Positions 1 to 7,601 are shown, numbered from the stretch's first letter. The stretch: 18,141 nucleotides of DNA from an uncultured Eubacteriales bacterium (GCA_902795555.1 CADBLV010000108.1:1-18141), one strand, 5' to 3'. The notes: generated from the letters alone by a model not told the origin. A program made the numbers and translations.

Positions 1-2267
1 GGCTGGATACCGGCCAGATCCCGATAAACATATTCCATCACGGAACCATAGGCATAATGATTGAGGGAGTTCATGCCGGTGCCGCTGATCGTTCCGTCGT
101 CCAGGACGGAGTTCCAGCGCTCCCAGATGGTGGTGGCGCCGAGATTGACGCAGCGCATCCATCCCGGGAAGCCTTCCTGGAAAAGGAGGTAGGCAGCCAG
201 ATCTTCCAGGCCGTTTTCCGCCATAACCCGGCACATCATCGTGGCGCCGACGAAGCCGCCTTTGATTTTATAGCAGTCCTTCTTCAGACGGGTGCGGAAA
301 TCGGCCAGGAGGCGATCCTTATCGATCCAGACGCCGAAATTCAGGCAGAGGAGATAGGCGGTCTGGGTGGTGATGCAGAGGCGGCCGGCAGGGCTGAAGA
401 ATTCACGGAGCAGGGCGGCATGGATTTCGTCCGCGAGGCGGGCATAGCGCTCCGCGTCCTCCGGCTTTTCCAGGATTTCCGCGGCCCGGGCGGTTTTCCG
501 GGCGGAGGCATAATAATACATGCTTGCGATGAAGTAATCATCGGTGCCGCCCTTCATGCTCTGGGAGGTGACGCCGTCCTGGGCCAGCCAGTCGCCGAAA
601 TGGAAGCCGGAGAGCCACAGCCGCCTGCCGCCGCCGGCCTCATCCTGACGATAAATCCATTTCGTCCAGTCCCGCATGAGGGGCCAGGCTTCCCGAAGGG
701 CTTCCCGGTCGCCGTAAAAATCATAAAGGGTGATCGGGAGGAAGGTGGCCACATCTCCCCAGACGCTGCTGCCGCCCGGCGTGCGATTCAGATTCGGCAC
801 ATAGTTGGCGACGGCTCCGTGCTGCTGCACCTGATCAAGCCGCAGATCGCGGATATATTTCCGATAGAAGGCCCGGGTGTCCATCTGGAAGCAGGCTGTG
901 GGGGAGAAGACCTGGGCATCCCCGGTCCATCCCAGGCGCTCATCTCGCTGGGGGCAGTCCGTGGGGATGTCGAGGAAATTCGACCGCTGTCCCCAGAAGG
1001 CGTTCAGGGCCAGGCGGTTCAGCTTTTCATCGGAGGAACGGAAGCGAATGGCGGTATCCAGATCGGAATAGACCACGCGGCCGACAAAATCTTCCTTTTT
1101 CAGTTCTCCCACCCAGCCCGTGACCCGGACATAGCGGAAGCCGAAGAAGGTGAAATGAGCCCGGACGGTTTCTTTTTTCCCGCCGGAGACATAGATCATC
1201 TGCGCTTTGGCGGAGCGGAAGTTTTCATTGTAGAAATTCCCCTGCTGCAGGATTTCCCCGTGATCGAGGGTGACGCGGGTCCCGGCGGGAAGGTCTGCCT
1301 GATATTCCAGATATCCCGCAAAATTCTGGCCCAGATCCAGAACGGTTTCCCCTGCCGGGGTATGGATGATTTCCCGCACGGGCAGGCTGTCCTTGACCAC
1401 CAGGGGCGGGCTGATCCGATCGACGGGGTGCTTTTCATCCAGCACGTCCACCGGCCGGGGCGGATTGTCCTTTCCGACCCAGAAAAGGCGGTTCAGGCAT
1501 TCGCCGTCGTAGATATCCGTCATTTCAAAATCGCTGCCGCGGTATTGCCAGGATCCATCGGTGGTGAGGACGGTTTCGGTTCCGTCCGACAGCGTCACGC
1601 GGAGCTCCGCGATCGTTTTGAAACGGTTTCCGAAGATTTCCTGCTTTCCCTCATACCCCAGATGCCCCTTGTACCATCCGTTTCCGACGACGATCTCCAG
1701 CCGGTTTTCACCCGGGCGGAGGAGGGAGGAGACATCCCAGGTCTGAGCCTGGACATATTCGCTGTAATCATTGCAGAAGGGCGCCAGCAGCTCATCTCCG
1801 GCCTTTTCGCCGTTCAGATAGGCTTCATAGAGGCCCAGACCGCTGATGTACAGCCGGGCGGAGACGGCTTCCCGGGGGAGAGAGAAATCCCGGAAAAAAA
1901 CAGGATGGAAGGCGTCTTCCGGCTGCGGGGCAATCCACTGCCCCTGCCAGGGTTCCGCCTGCTTCCCGGTTTCGAAAAAAGCAACGCCCCGGGCGCTGTC
2001 GCCGGTGTCGCCTGTCACTTCCACCCGGCAGAAATACCGGGTTCGGGGAGAGAGGGCGAGGGGAAGGGGTTCGGCAAAGGAGCAAAGGCGTTCCGCTTCC
2101 TTTTCAAAGAGGACACGGGAAAACGCTTCATCCGCCGCCACGGTGATTTTTTCCCGGACGGGGTTTGCGGACGCTGTTTCCGTGACTTTCCAGGAAAGGG
2201 ACGGATGGGGCAGGTCGAAGCCCAGGGGATTGCGGAGGCCGCATACGCGGATGTCGGTGATTTTCAT
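1..2267 (-). CDS. alpha-L-rhamnosidase, glycoside hydrolase family 78, C-terminus cut by window edge
   Basis: This enzyme would hydrolyse terminal alpha-L-rhamnose from glycosides by an inverting mechanism. About 755 residues are visible. The N-terminus (MKITDIRV, then NPLGFDLPHPSLSW) is typical of GH78, followed by a beta-sandwich region with the Bac_rhamnosid_N style text WYKGHLGYEG. The diagnostic catalytic block CPQRDERLGWTGDAQVF contains the candidate general acid E443. A second conserved block, TTIWERW, carries the candidate base E716. The usual C-terminal beta domain (roughly 100 residues or more) lies outside the window. No signal peptide is visible, so the enzyme is predicted to be cytoplasmic. 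The ATG at 2267 is chosen because the GH78 fold begins there; a modest GAAAGG site lies upstream. It is the fifth gene of the leftward set, 117 bp after a permease gene, with a terminator-like hairpin between. Family assignment is firm. The true substrate is unknown. Confidence 0.95.
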   Translation of the reverse strand, partial: MKITDIRVCGLRNPLGFDLPHPSLSWKVTETASANPVREKITVAADEAFSRVLFEKEAERLCSFAEPLPLALSPRTRYFCRVEVTGDTGDSARGVAFFETGKQAEPWQGQWIAPQPEDAFHPVFFRDFSLPREAVSARLYISGLGLYEAYLNGEKAGDELLAPFCNDYSEYVQAQTWDVSSLLRPGENRLEIVVGNGWYKGHLGYEGKQEIFGNRFKTIAELRVTLSDGTETVLTTDGSWQYRGSDFEMTDIYDGECLNRLFWVGKDNPPRPVDVLDEKHPVDRISPPLVVKDSLPVREIIHTPAGETVLDLGQNFAGYLEYQADLPAGTRVTLDHGEILQQGNFYNENFRSAKAQMIYVSGGKKETVRAHFTFFGFRYVRVTGWVGELKKEDFVGRVVYSDLDTAIRFRSSDEKLNRLALNAFWGQRSNFLDIPTDCPQRDERLGWTGDAQVFSPTACFQMDTRAFYRKYIRDLRLDQVQQHGAVANYVPNLNRTPGGSSVWGDVATFLPITLYDFYGDREALREAWPLMRDWTKWIYRQDEAGGGRRLWLSGFHFGDWLAQDGVTSQSMKGGTDDYFIASMYYYASARKTARAAEILEKPEDAERYARLADEIHAALLREFFSPAGRLCITTQTAYLLCLNFGVWIDKDRLLADFRTRLKKDCYKIKGGFVGATMMCRVMAENGLEDLAAYLLFQEGFPGWMRCVNLGATTIWERWNSVLDDGTISGTGMNSLNHYAYGSVMEYVYRDLAGIQ

Positions 2268-2302
2268 GGGATGCCCAGCCTTTCGTTTATTCAGCGCTTT
2301 TG

Positions 2303-2332
2303 AAAAAACGGACGAAGGCGCTTGCGCCATCG
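2303..2332 (-). terminator. Rho-independent-like terminator between transporter operon and rhamnosidase
   Basis: Read on the minus strand, the hairpin is CGA-T-GGCG, loop CAAG, CGCC-T-TCG (2332 to 2313). It is followed by TCCG and six T residues (2308-2303). The stem is short with one mismatch, so termination may be partial. It ends about 36 bases before the rhamnosidase start, leaving no room for a separate promoter after it. Confidence 0.5.
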
Positions 2333-2384
2333 CCCGCAGAGAGGTGATCGGGGAACGGTATGCCCGGGATATTGGGATGAATTC

Positions 2385-3392
2385 CTACGCTTTGACCGCT
2401 TCTTTGCGGCCGAAGAGCTTTCCGGTCAGCTTTTTGATGTTTCCGCCCTGGCCTGCGACAAAGTTTACCAGGAAGACGAAGAGACCCATCATCGCCGTCG
2501 AAATCGAGGCGCCCAGCTCCGCCTTGAAGACCAGCTGCAGGCCGTACTTCATCAGGCAGATGGCGACCGAGCCCATGATGATGCCGATCGTATCGCCGCA
2601 GAAGACTCCGATATACAGGCCGACGAACACCGGCAGGATGTTGCTAAACAGCTCGCCTACGGTGCTCAGGGAGGAGAAGATGGCGTCCCGCTTGCCCAGG
2701 GAGCTCCAGATGATCGTCGCGAAGCCGAAGATGAGTCCGCTGTAGAGATAGCTCAGGATGACGTTTTTGTTCTCGTTGATGCCGATGTTCACGGCGGACT
2801 GCTGATTCTTTGCCAGGAGCAGGCTCTGCTTGCCGGTCGTGGCCAGATAGTTATAGCAGGCATAGACCAGAACGGCGGCAATGAAGGGAATCAGCACCAG
2901 GGGCCAGGCGGAGAGCTGCTTGATGAACGTGGTGGACACCAGGTTAATGCCGCCGCCGCCGAAGATCTGACTGGTGATGGATTCATACAGCAGTGCCATG
3001 CCGATGGTGGCAATCATGATCGGAAGGCGGCCGTAGACATATACCAGGGCCACCAGCAGGCTGAAGGCTACACACAGGCCGACACACAGGGCGCCGAAGA
3101 GCAGGGGGCTCTGGGTCCCGGCATTCTTGGCTACGTTGCCGGCGATGATCGCCGAGAGCAGCATGATGGAGCCTCCGGAGAAGTCAAAGCGTCCGTTTTT
3201 GAACTGGAGGCCGATGCCCATCGCGCAGGAAACCGAAACCGCAATGGAGGGGATCAGCGCCTGCCACATTTTCAGGGATCCGAAGAACGTTTTGCCGTTG
3301 GCGTCGCACATGATCTTCATGATGATGAACATGAGGGCGGGGAGCATCAGCGTCCCGGCGACGCGTTTCAGGATTTCCAGCGCTTTTTTCAT
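2385..3392 (-). CDS. sugar ABC transporter permease (RbsC-like, CUT2 family), second permease
   Basis: This is a polytopic inner-membrane subunit of 335 residues, the usual size for the BPD_transp_2 family (RbsC, AraH, XylH). It would form the translocation path with the permease at 4782-5774. About nine to ten hydrophobic segments are visible, starting with LKRVAGTLMLPALMFIIMKI. The family position usually occupied by GGIDLSVG reads NGRFDFSGGS, so the site is recognisable but diverged. The C-terminus ends in a short basic tail (KKLTGKLFGRKEAVKA). I prefer the ATG at 3392, which has a GAGG at suitable spacing. An in-frame TTG five codons upstream lies directly against a GGAAGG and is less likely. 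The gene follows the binding-protein gene after 105 bp containing two hairpins. The transported sugar cannot be read from the sequence. Confidence 0.88.
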   Translation of the reverse strand: MKKALEILKRVAGTLMLPALMFIIMKIMCDANGKTFFGSLKMWQALIPSIAVSVSCAMGIGLQFKNGRFDFSGGSIMLLSAIIAGNVAKNAGTQSPLLFGALCVGLCVAFSLLVALVYVYGRLPIMIATIGMALLYESITSQIFGGGGINLVSTTFIKQLSAWPLVLIPFIAAVLVYACYNYLATTGKQSLLLAKNQQSAVNIGINENKNVILSYLYSGLIFGFATIIWSSLGKRDAIFSSLSTVGELFSNILPVFVGLYIGVFCGDTIGIIMGSVAICLMKYGLQLVFKAELGASISTAMMGLFVFLVNFVAGQGGNIKKLTGKLFGRKEAVKA

Positions 3393-3422
3393 GGATATCA
3401 GCCTCAACCTTCCATAGTCAGT

Positions 3423-3475
3423 CGCCTTTCGGAGAAGGCGGGAGGAGGGGAGGAACAGCCGGGGCCGTTCCTCCC
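3423..3475 (-). other. two tandem hairpins downstream of the binding-protein gene
   Basis: A perfect 9-bp inverted repeat, GGGAGGAAC (3448-3456) and GTTCCTCCC (3467-3475), is followed in the minus-strand transcript by a second hairpin, CGCCTT/AAGGCG (3423-3428 and 3435-3440). Neither has a T-tract. By analogy with other binding-protein operons, they may protect the upstream message from 3' decay or attenuate the downstream permease. That role is inferred. Confidence 0.55.
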
Positions 3476-3497
3476 GTTCCGCGGGATTCCGATCTTC

Positions 3498-4652
3498 TTA
3501 CTTCATGTAACCTTCCACGGTGAAGCTCTGGCAGAAGGTCGTGAGATCAGCGTAGCTGGCATCGGGATTGACGGAGGTGAAATAGACCTTCATGTCATCC
3601 CACTGCGCCTGGGCCTTGCTCAGATCCAGCGTCGGACCCATGGGGGAATTGTTGATCATGGCTTCGAACTTCGCGGTGCTGTTGATGGTGTAGACGGCGG
3701 AATTCATCCGCTCCTTGCCGGGGTAATCCTTATACATGGTTCCGGAGATGGCGGCGTCCAGCATAGCCATGGGCCAGATGGCGCTTTCCACGCCCGCGAT
3801 GGTGAGGCAGACGATGTTCTTGTCGTCGCCGCAGTTGGCCAGCAGGTCGGCATCGTTGTCGAAACCGCCGGTGATCAGCTGCAGATCCGGATTGCAGAAG
3901 CCCATGGCTTTGGCTTCGATCATCTTCGGGTAGATGAAGGTCGTGCCGGCGCAGAAGCCGACGATGCAATCCAGGGTGTCATGACCGTCTTCCAGGAAAT
4001 AGCTGTCGCTGAGGGGCTGGAAGGCCAGGACTTCCGCGTCGCCGACGATTTCGATGGGCTCGGCGGCCGTCTCGTTGTACTTCGCGATCGCAGCGCGGAA
4101 GGCCGCGTCGGCCACGGTGTGCTTCGGATAGGCAAAGACCGGGAAGATGCAGGTGGCGACCTTCTTGTATCCGCGGGCGATGACTTCCGCGGCGTAGGCT
4201 TCGCCCAGGGAGGTGCCGCTGATGTAGTTGTCACCCATGTTGCCCAGGAACTTTTCGCGGTTCATGCAGTCATGGCTCGGGCCGTCGTCGTTGAAGACGC
4301 TGTCCATGTCGGAGAAGAAGCCGACCACCCACAGATCCTTGTATTCATCCATGATGTTGACGACGCCGCCGTCCATGGAGATGATGATGCCCTTCACATC
4401 GGAGGTGTAGGCGTTCTTGACCTGCTTCAGGTTGCCGGCGGGGTCGTTGGACATATCGCCGTAAACCACTTCGAAGGTGTAGCCCAGCTGCTCGGCCATC
4501 ATTTTCCAGTAGGCAACATAGAACTCATACTGGATGCCGCTGTTCAGATTGGACAGCCAGAGAATCTTGCCTTTGGATTCGGCCGCGGCGGGAGCGATGG
4601 CCAGGCTGAGGATCAGCGCCAGCGTCAGCAGAACAGCAATCAGTTTTTTCAT
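3498..4652 (-). CDS. extracytoplasmic sugar-binding protein of ABC transporter (type 1 periplasmic-binding fold)
   Basis: This is the solute receptor of the transporter, 384 residues. It has a clear signal peptide: MKK, a hydrophobic core (LIAVLLTLALILSLAIA) and an APAAAES cleavage region near residue 25. No Cys follows the core, so no lipoprotein signal is present, which is unusual for a Gram-positive binding protein. The mature part has the alternating strand-helix pattern of RbsB-like proteins: KILWLSNLNSG at the start, KGIIISMDGG in the first lobe, VATCIFPVFAYP, and LITGGFDNDADLL in the hinge region. Eight Cys residues occur in the mature protein. The start at 4652 has an excellent AAGGAGG. 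It lies 129 bp downstream of one permease gene and 105 bp upstream of the other. Similarity to characterised members is weak to my eye, so the ligand is unassigned. Confidence 0.87.
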   Translation of the reverse strand: MKKLIAVLLTLALILSLAIAPAAAESKGKILWLSNLNSGIQYEFYVAYWKMMAEQLGYTFEVVYGDMSNDPAGNLKQVKNAYTSDVKGIIISMDGGVVNIMDEYKDLWVVGFFSDMDSVFNDDGPSHDCMNREKFLGNMGDNYISGTSLGEAYAAEVIARGYKKVATCIFPVFAYPKHTVADAAFRAAIAKYNETAAEPIEIVGDAEVLAFQPLSDSYFLEDGHDTLDCIVGFCAGTTFIYPKMIEAKAMGFCNPDLQLITGGFDNDADLLANCGDDKNIVCLTIAGVESAIWPMAMLDAAISGTMYKDYPGKERMNSAVYTINSTAKFEAMINNSPMGPTLDLSKAQAQWDDMKVYFTSVNPDASYADLTTFCQSFTVEGYMK

Positions 4653-4702
4653 TGGGGAATCCTCCTTTTTCGTTTTCCTTTTCAGGGTGTGTTTCTATCT
4701 GT

Positions 4703-4717
4703 CAGGCAATCTGCCTG
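4703..4717 (-). other. small hairpin upstream of the binding-protein gene
   Basis: The inverted repeat CAGGCA (4703-4708) and TGCCTG (4712-4717) has a three-base loop; an outer TATC/GATA pairing is possible. It lies in the 129-bp gap between permease and binding-protein genes, about 50 bases before the latter's start. It has no T-tract and may be a processing or stability element. Function is not shown. Confidence 0.35.
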
Positions 4718-4781
4718 CGATAAACGGGGGTTCAGAAATTCATTCTGCACGATCCTGCTCCGTCTGTTTCGGAACGAATTC

Positions 4782-5774
4782 TTATCGGGGCAGGGGGCCG
4801 TTTTTCTGACGGCAGGTGATCAGCACGACCACCAGGAAGATGATGGCTTTGATCATGAAGGTCATCCGGGTCGGCACGCCGATGATCGGCAGGCCGACGG
4901 CCAGGAGGGAGAAGGTGAGGGCGCCGATGACCGCGCAGGAGAGACGGGATTTCATGCCGCCTTTGAGCGGCATGCCGCCCAGAATGAGGGAAACCATGAC
5001 GTTCATCTCAAAGCCGGTGCCCGTAGCATCGGAGGCCGCGCCGGTGTAGCCCATCTGGAAGAGGGAGGCTGTGACCAGACAGAAGGCCAGGAAGATGTAG
5101 GGGATCACGCGGTATTTGATGATGTTGACGCCGCTCTGGGCCGCGGCCTTCTGATTGGCGCCGATGGCCCGGGCATACTTGCCGAATTTCGTGAAGTAGA
5201 AGAAATAGCCGATGATCAGATATTCGATGACCAGCACGATGACCATATTGACCGGCGAGCGGAAAAAGCTCAGGTCAATGCCGGTGAGGATGATGTTCTT
5301 GCTGCCCACGTTGGAATAGATGATGGTCGTGATACCGCTGATGACCATCATGAAGACCACCGAGGAGATCACGCTGTACATATGCAGGAGCTCGCCCGCG
5401 GCGCCGTTAATGATGCCGATGATGACCGCGATGACCACGCAGGCCAGAATGCCCAGAAGGAGGCTTCCCGTGGCGTTTCCGATCAGAACCAGCAGCGTGC
5501 AGTACAGCCCCACCTGCCGGCCGATGCTGACGTCCATGTTGCCGAGGGAGTAAATGAAGACGGCGCCGACAGCCATCAGGGCTGTGACAATGACATCGCC
5601 GATGAGGGTTGCCAGCTTATCGCCGCTCCAGATGCTTTCCCCTTTGATCCCTGTGCCGATGGTGAAAAAGATCACGCAGAAGAGCAGCCCGCCCAGAGAC
5701 GCTACGGTGGAGCCGTGCTTTTTCAGCCACTGAATCGGGGATTGCTTTTCTTTTTCCTGTGCGATTGCTGTCAT
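4782..5774 (-). CDS. sugar ABC transporter permease (RbsC-like, CUT2 family), first permease
   Basis: This membrane-spanning subunit of 330 residues belongs to the BPD_transp_2 family. Hallmarks are GNMDVSIGRQ at the site of the family's GGIDLSVG, AIGANQKAAAQSGVNI in the cytoplasmic coupling region (RbsC-like AIGGN...SGI), and LILGGMPLKGG matching the usual LGGTSLSGG. It therefore looks like the more canonical of the two permeases. About eight to ten hydrophobic segments are visible. The chosen ATG at 5774 has an AAGGAGG about seven bases upstream. An in-frame ATG seven codons earlier overlaps that site and is rejected. The gene starts 73 bp after the ATPase stop codon in the same transcript direction. 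It probably forms a heterodimer with the product of 2385-3392. Confidence 0.9.
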   Translation of the reverse strand: MTAIAQEKEKQSPIQWLKKHGSTVASLGGLLFCVIFFTIGTGIKGESIWSGDKLATLIGDVIVTALMAVGAVFIYSLGNMDVSIGRQVGLYCTLLVLIGNATGSLLLGILACVVIAVIIGIINGAAGELLHMYSVISSVVFMMVISGITTIIYSNVGSKNIILTGIDLSFFRSPVNMVIVLVIEYLIIGYFFYFTKFGKYARAIGANQKAAAQSGVNIIKYRVIPYIFLAFCLVTASLFQMGYTGAASDATGTGFEMNVMVSLILGGMPLKGGMKSRLSCAVIGALTFSLLAVGLPIIGVPTRMTFMIKAIIFLVVVLITCRQKNGPLPR

Positions 5775-5847
5775 AGGGGGGCCTCCTTCAGTCATGTGCT
5801 CGTTTTCGCTGTGCCCGCCGCCCCGGCGGCGTCCCCGATGGGATCCG

Positions 5848-7353
5848 TTAAATCATATATTCGATCAGGTCGGTCTGCTTCAGGTCGGGATTCCGCTCCA
5901 CCTGATGCGTGACCTCAAAGTCCTTCATGATGATCAGCCGGTCTGACATGCCGATGAGCTCGCTGAGCTCCTCGGAGATCATCAGGATGGCTTTGCCTTC
6001 CTTTTTCATTTCCTCAATCAGGGTATACATGGCCTGCTTGACGCCGATGTCCACGCCGCGGGTGGGGCAGTCCATGATGATGACTTCCGACCCCTTCGCG
6101 GTCCATTTGCCGAAGGACACCTTTTGCTTGTTGCCGCCGGAAAGGGTGTTGACAAACTGCCTGCCCCCGTGGCACTTGATGCGATAGTTCTCAATTTCCC
6201 GGTCGCTGAGCTTCTTTTCCGCCCGGGGGCTGATGAAGGTTTTGTTCACCAGGGCCGGGATGGAGGGAAGGACGATGTTATCCTGGATGGAGCCGTTCAG
6301 GATCAGGGCTTCGGTATCCCGGTTTTTGGAGATGTATCCGATGCCGCTGTTGATGGCCTGAAGCGGGGATTTGATTTCGGCCCCGTTCCGCAGCACCCGG
6401 CCGCTTTCCAGCTTTTCCAGCCCGTAGGCGATACGCCCGATGTCGTGCATGCCGCAGCCGCTGAGGCCGCCCATGCCGATGATTTCTCCTTTATGCAGCT
6501 TCAGAGAGAAATTCCGGATCCTGCCCAGGCTGACGTTGTCCAGCTCAAGGGCGACGTCTTCCTGATGAGAAGTGTCATAATCCTCCCGATAATACTTATC
6601 GCCGATTTCCCGGCCCACCATCATATAGCGGATGGTTTTAACGGCGTCGGGGGCATCCATTTCCTCCCGGGTGAGATGCCCGATAATGTCCCCGTCCCGC
6701 AGAACCGTGAGATCGGTGCACTGCTCGAGGATCTCATCCATGTCGTGGGAAACGAAGACCACGGCCTTGCCCGCTTCGGCCATCTTATGAATCAGCCTGT
6801 ACAGGATTTCGCGGCCTTCCAGGGAGAGGGCGGTGGTCGTTTCGTCAACGACGAGGATTTCCGTCTGATCCGTTACGCAGCGAACCAGCTCCACCAGCTT
6901 CCGGTCTTCAAAGGTGTACTGATCGATCGGATCGCCGGCTTTAATATGGCCGATGCCGAAGCTTTCCAGCACCTTCTGCGCTTCTTTCTTCATCTTCAGC
7001 ATGTTGATGACGCCGAAGGAGGAAAACTCCGCCTCGTGGCCCGCGAAAATATTCTGGGCGACCGTGACACCCGGAATCGTATTGGCCTCCTGCAGGATCA
7101 TCGAGATCCCCGCGTCCTGGGCTTCCACCATGCTTCCGGGCTTCCAGGGCTGACCTTTGTAGAACATTTCGCCGGAGGTGGCGGGCTGCATGCCGGAAGC
7201 GATCGACATGATCGTGGATTTTCCCGATCCGTTTTCGCCCACCAGGCCGCGAATCTCCCCGCGATTGAGCGTGAAATCCACGTCTTTGAGCGCGATGGTG
7301 GGGCCGAACTCCTTGCGCATGTGCCGGGCTTCGAAAATCATTTCCTTTTCCAT
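5848..7353 (-). CDS. sugar ABC transporter ATPase, tandem nucleotide-binding domains (RbsA/MglA-like)
   Basis: This 501-residue cytoplasmic ATPase has two fused domains, the normal size for CUT2 transporters. Domain 1 has an intact Walker A (GENGSGKST, 39-47), Q-loop (Q88), Walker B with catalytic Glu (ILVVDE, 166-171) and switch His (H203). Its signature region reads QYTFEDRK rather than LSGGQ. Domain 2 has a good signature (LSGGN, 404-408), but its Walker A region (GGLSGCGMHDI, about 295-305) lacks GK[ST]. Its Walker B ends DCPTRGVD, with Cys429 in place of the catalytic Glu, and its switch position is Ser-Glu. Only one composite ATP site is therefore complete. The ATG at 7353 is preceded by GAGAGG; a longer in-frame extension reaches into the promoter and is rejected. 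It is the first gene of the leftward operon. The substrate is unknown. Confidence 0.93.
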   Translation of the reverse strand: MEKEMIFEARHMRKEFGPTIALKDVDFTLNRGEIRGLVGENGSGKSTIMSIASGMQPATSGEMFYKGQPWKPGSMVEAQDAGISMILQEANTIPGVTVAQNIFAGHEAEFSSFGVINMLKMKKEAQKVLESFGIGHIKAGDPIDQYTFEDRKLVELVRCVTDQTEILVVDETTTALSLEGREILYRLIHKMAEAGKAVVFVSHDMDEILEQCTDLTVLRDGDIIGHLTREEMDAPDAVKTIRYMMVGREIGDKYYREDYDTSHQEDVALELDNVSLGRIRNFSLKLHKGEIIGMGGLSGCGMHDIGRIAYGLEKLESGRVLRNGAEIKSPLQAINSGIGYISKNRDTEALILNGSIQDNIVLPSIPALVNKTFISPRAEKKLSDREIENYRIKCHGGRQFVNTLSGGNKQKVSFGKWTAKGSEVIIMDCPTRGVDIGVKQAMYTLIEEMKKEGKAILMISEELSELIGMSDRLIIMKDFEVTHQVERNPDLKQTDLIEYMI

Positions 7354-7389
7354 GTGTGTCCTCTCCCGCTTCACCGGATTCAGTTGCTG

Positions 7390-7416
7390 CCTTCCGCCCG
7401 CCGGAGCGGGAGAAGG
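7390..7416 (-). other. stem-loop in the leader of the ABC operon
   Basis: CCTTC (7390-7394) pairs with GAAGG (7412-7416). Inside it, CCCGC (7397-7401) pairs with GCGGG (7406-7410) around a CGGA loop. This GC-rich two-part stem lies in the predicted untranslated leader, about 37 bases before the ATPase start, and has no following T-tract. It may affect translation or mRNA stability. This is structural evidence only. Confidence 0.4.
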
Positions 7417-7459
7417 GTCGTCGCAGGGGTGCCAAAAAACGGTTTTCCGATCCATGTAC

Positions 7460-7488
7460 AATATAACACGATAACTGACCAGAAAACA
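7460..7488 (-). promoter_or_regulatory. candidate activator-dependent promoter for the leftward ABC operon
   Basis: On the minus strand, a -10-like TATATT (7465-7460) sits 17 bases after TGTTTT (7488-7483), which is a poor -35. A weak -35 beside upstream regulator half-sites (7496-7525) fits a promoter needing an AraC-family activator. The predicted leader would be about 100 bases. Assignment is by eye. Confidence 0.35.
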
Positions 7489-7491
7489 CAT

Positions 7492-7550
7492 ACGCTTTTC
7501 AGCTGTTTTAGCATTATTTTCAGCTTTCGTTGTTTTTTTGTGAAAAGCGT
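7492..7550. promoter_or_regulatory. candidate AraC-family operator: two 21-bp-spaced direct half-sites plus an inverted copy
   Basis: TTTTCAGCT occurs at 7496-7504 and again at 7517-7525, exactly 21 bp apart (two helical turns), as seen for the araI1/I2 half-sites of AraC. The first copy begins within ACGCTTTTCA (7492-7501). An exact inverted copy, TGAAAAGCGT, lies at 7541-7550, between the putative -35 and -10 of the regulator gene. A further TGAAAA is at 7575-7580. The direct pair lies just upstream of the leftward promoter's -35 and the inverted copy is placed to repress the regulator's own promoter. Binding by the product of 7602-8819 is inferred. Confidence 0.5.
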
Positions 7551-7558
7551 GTTAGTAT
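7530..7558 (+). promoter_or_regulatory. candidate promoter of the rightward operon
   Basis: TTGTTT (7530-7535) and TAGTAT (7553-7558) are separated by 17 bases, giving a plausible sigma-70-type promoter for the AraC-type gene about 44 bases downstream. The spacer contains the inverted operator half-site at 7541-7550, consistent with autoregulation. Each element matches its consensus only partly. Confidence 0.35.
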
Positions 7559-7601
7559 TAGCACGGAATTCATCTGAAAAACGGAAGCGGGGGGACAGCG
7601 T

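Noticed and set aside
57..2303. Long plus-strand open frame (748 codons) opposite the rhamnosidase
   Set aside because: The minus strand carries clear GH78 catalytic motifs; the plus frame gives a low-complexity Gly/Ala/Asp-rich protein of no family, as expected opposite a GC-rich gene.
2322..5912. Very long plus-strand open frame (1196 codons) opposite the ABC genes
   Set aside because: It spans three well-supported minus-strand genes and the gaps between them; its translation is rich in Asp, Gly and His and has no recognisable domain.
7354..7491. N-terminal extension of the ABC ATPase
   Set aside because: The extra 46 residues precede the normal domain start and cover the predicted promoter; the ATG at 7353 has a good ribosome binding site.
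7541..7554. Possible catabolite-repression (cre) site TGAAAAGCGTGTTA
   Set aside because: The central CG is displaced by one base relative to the cre consensus; the sequence is better explained as an inverted copy of the TTTTCA half-site.
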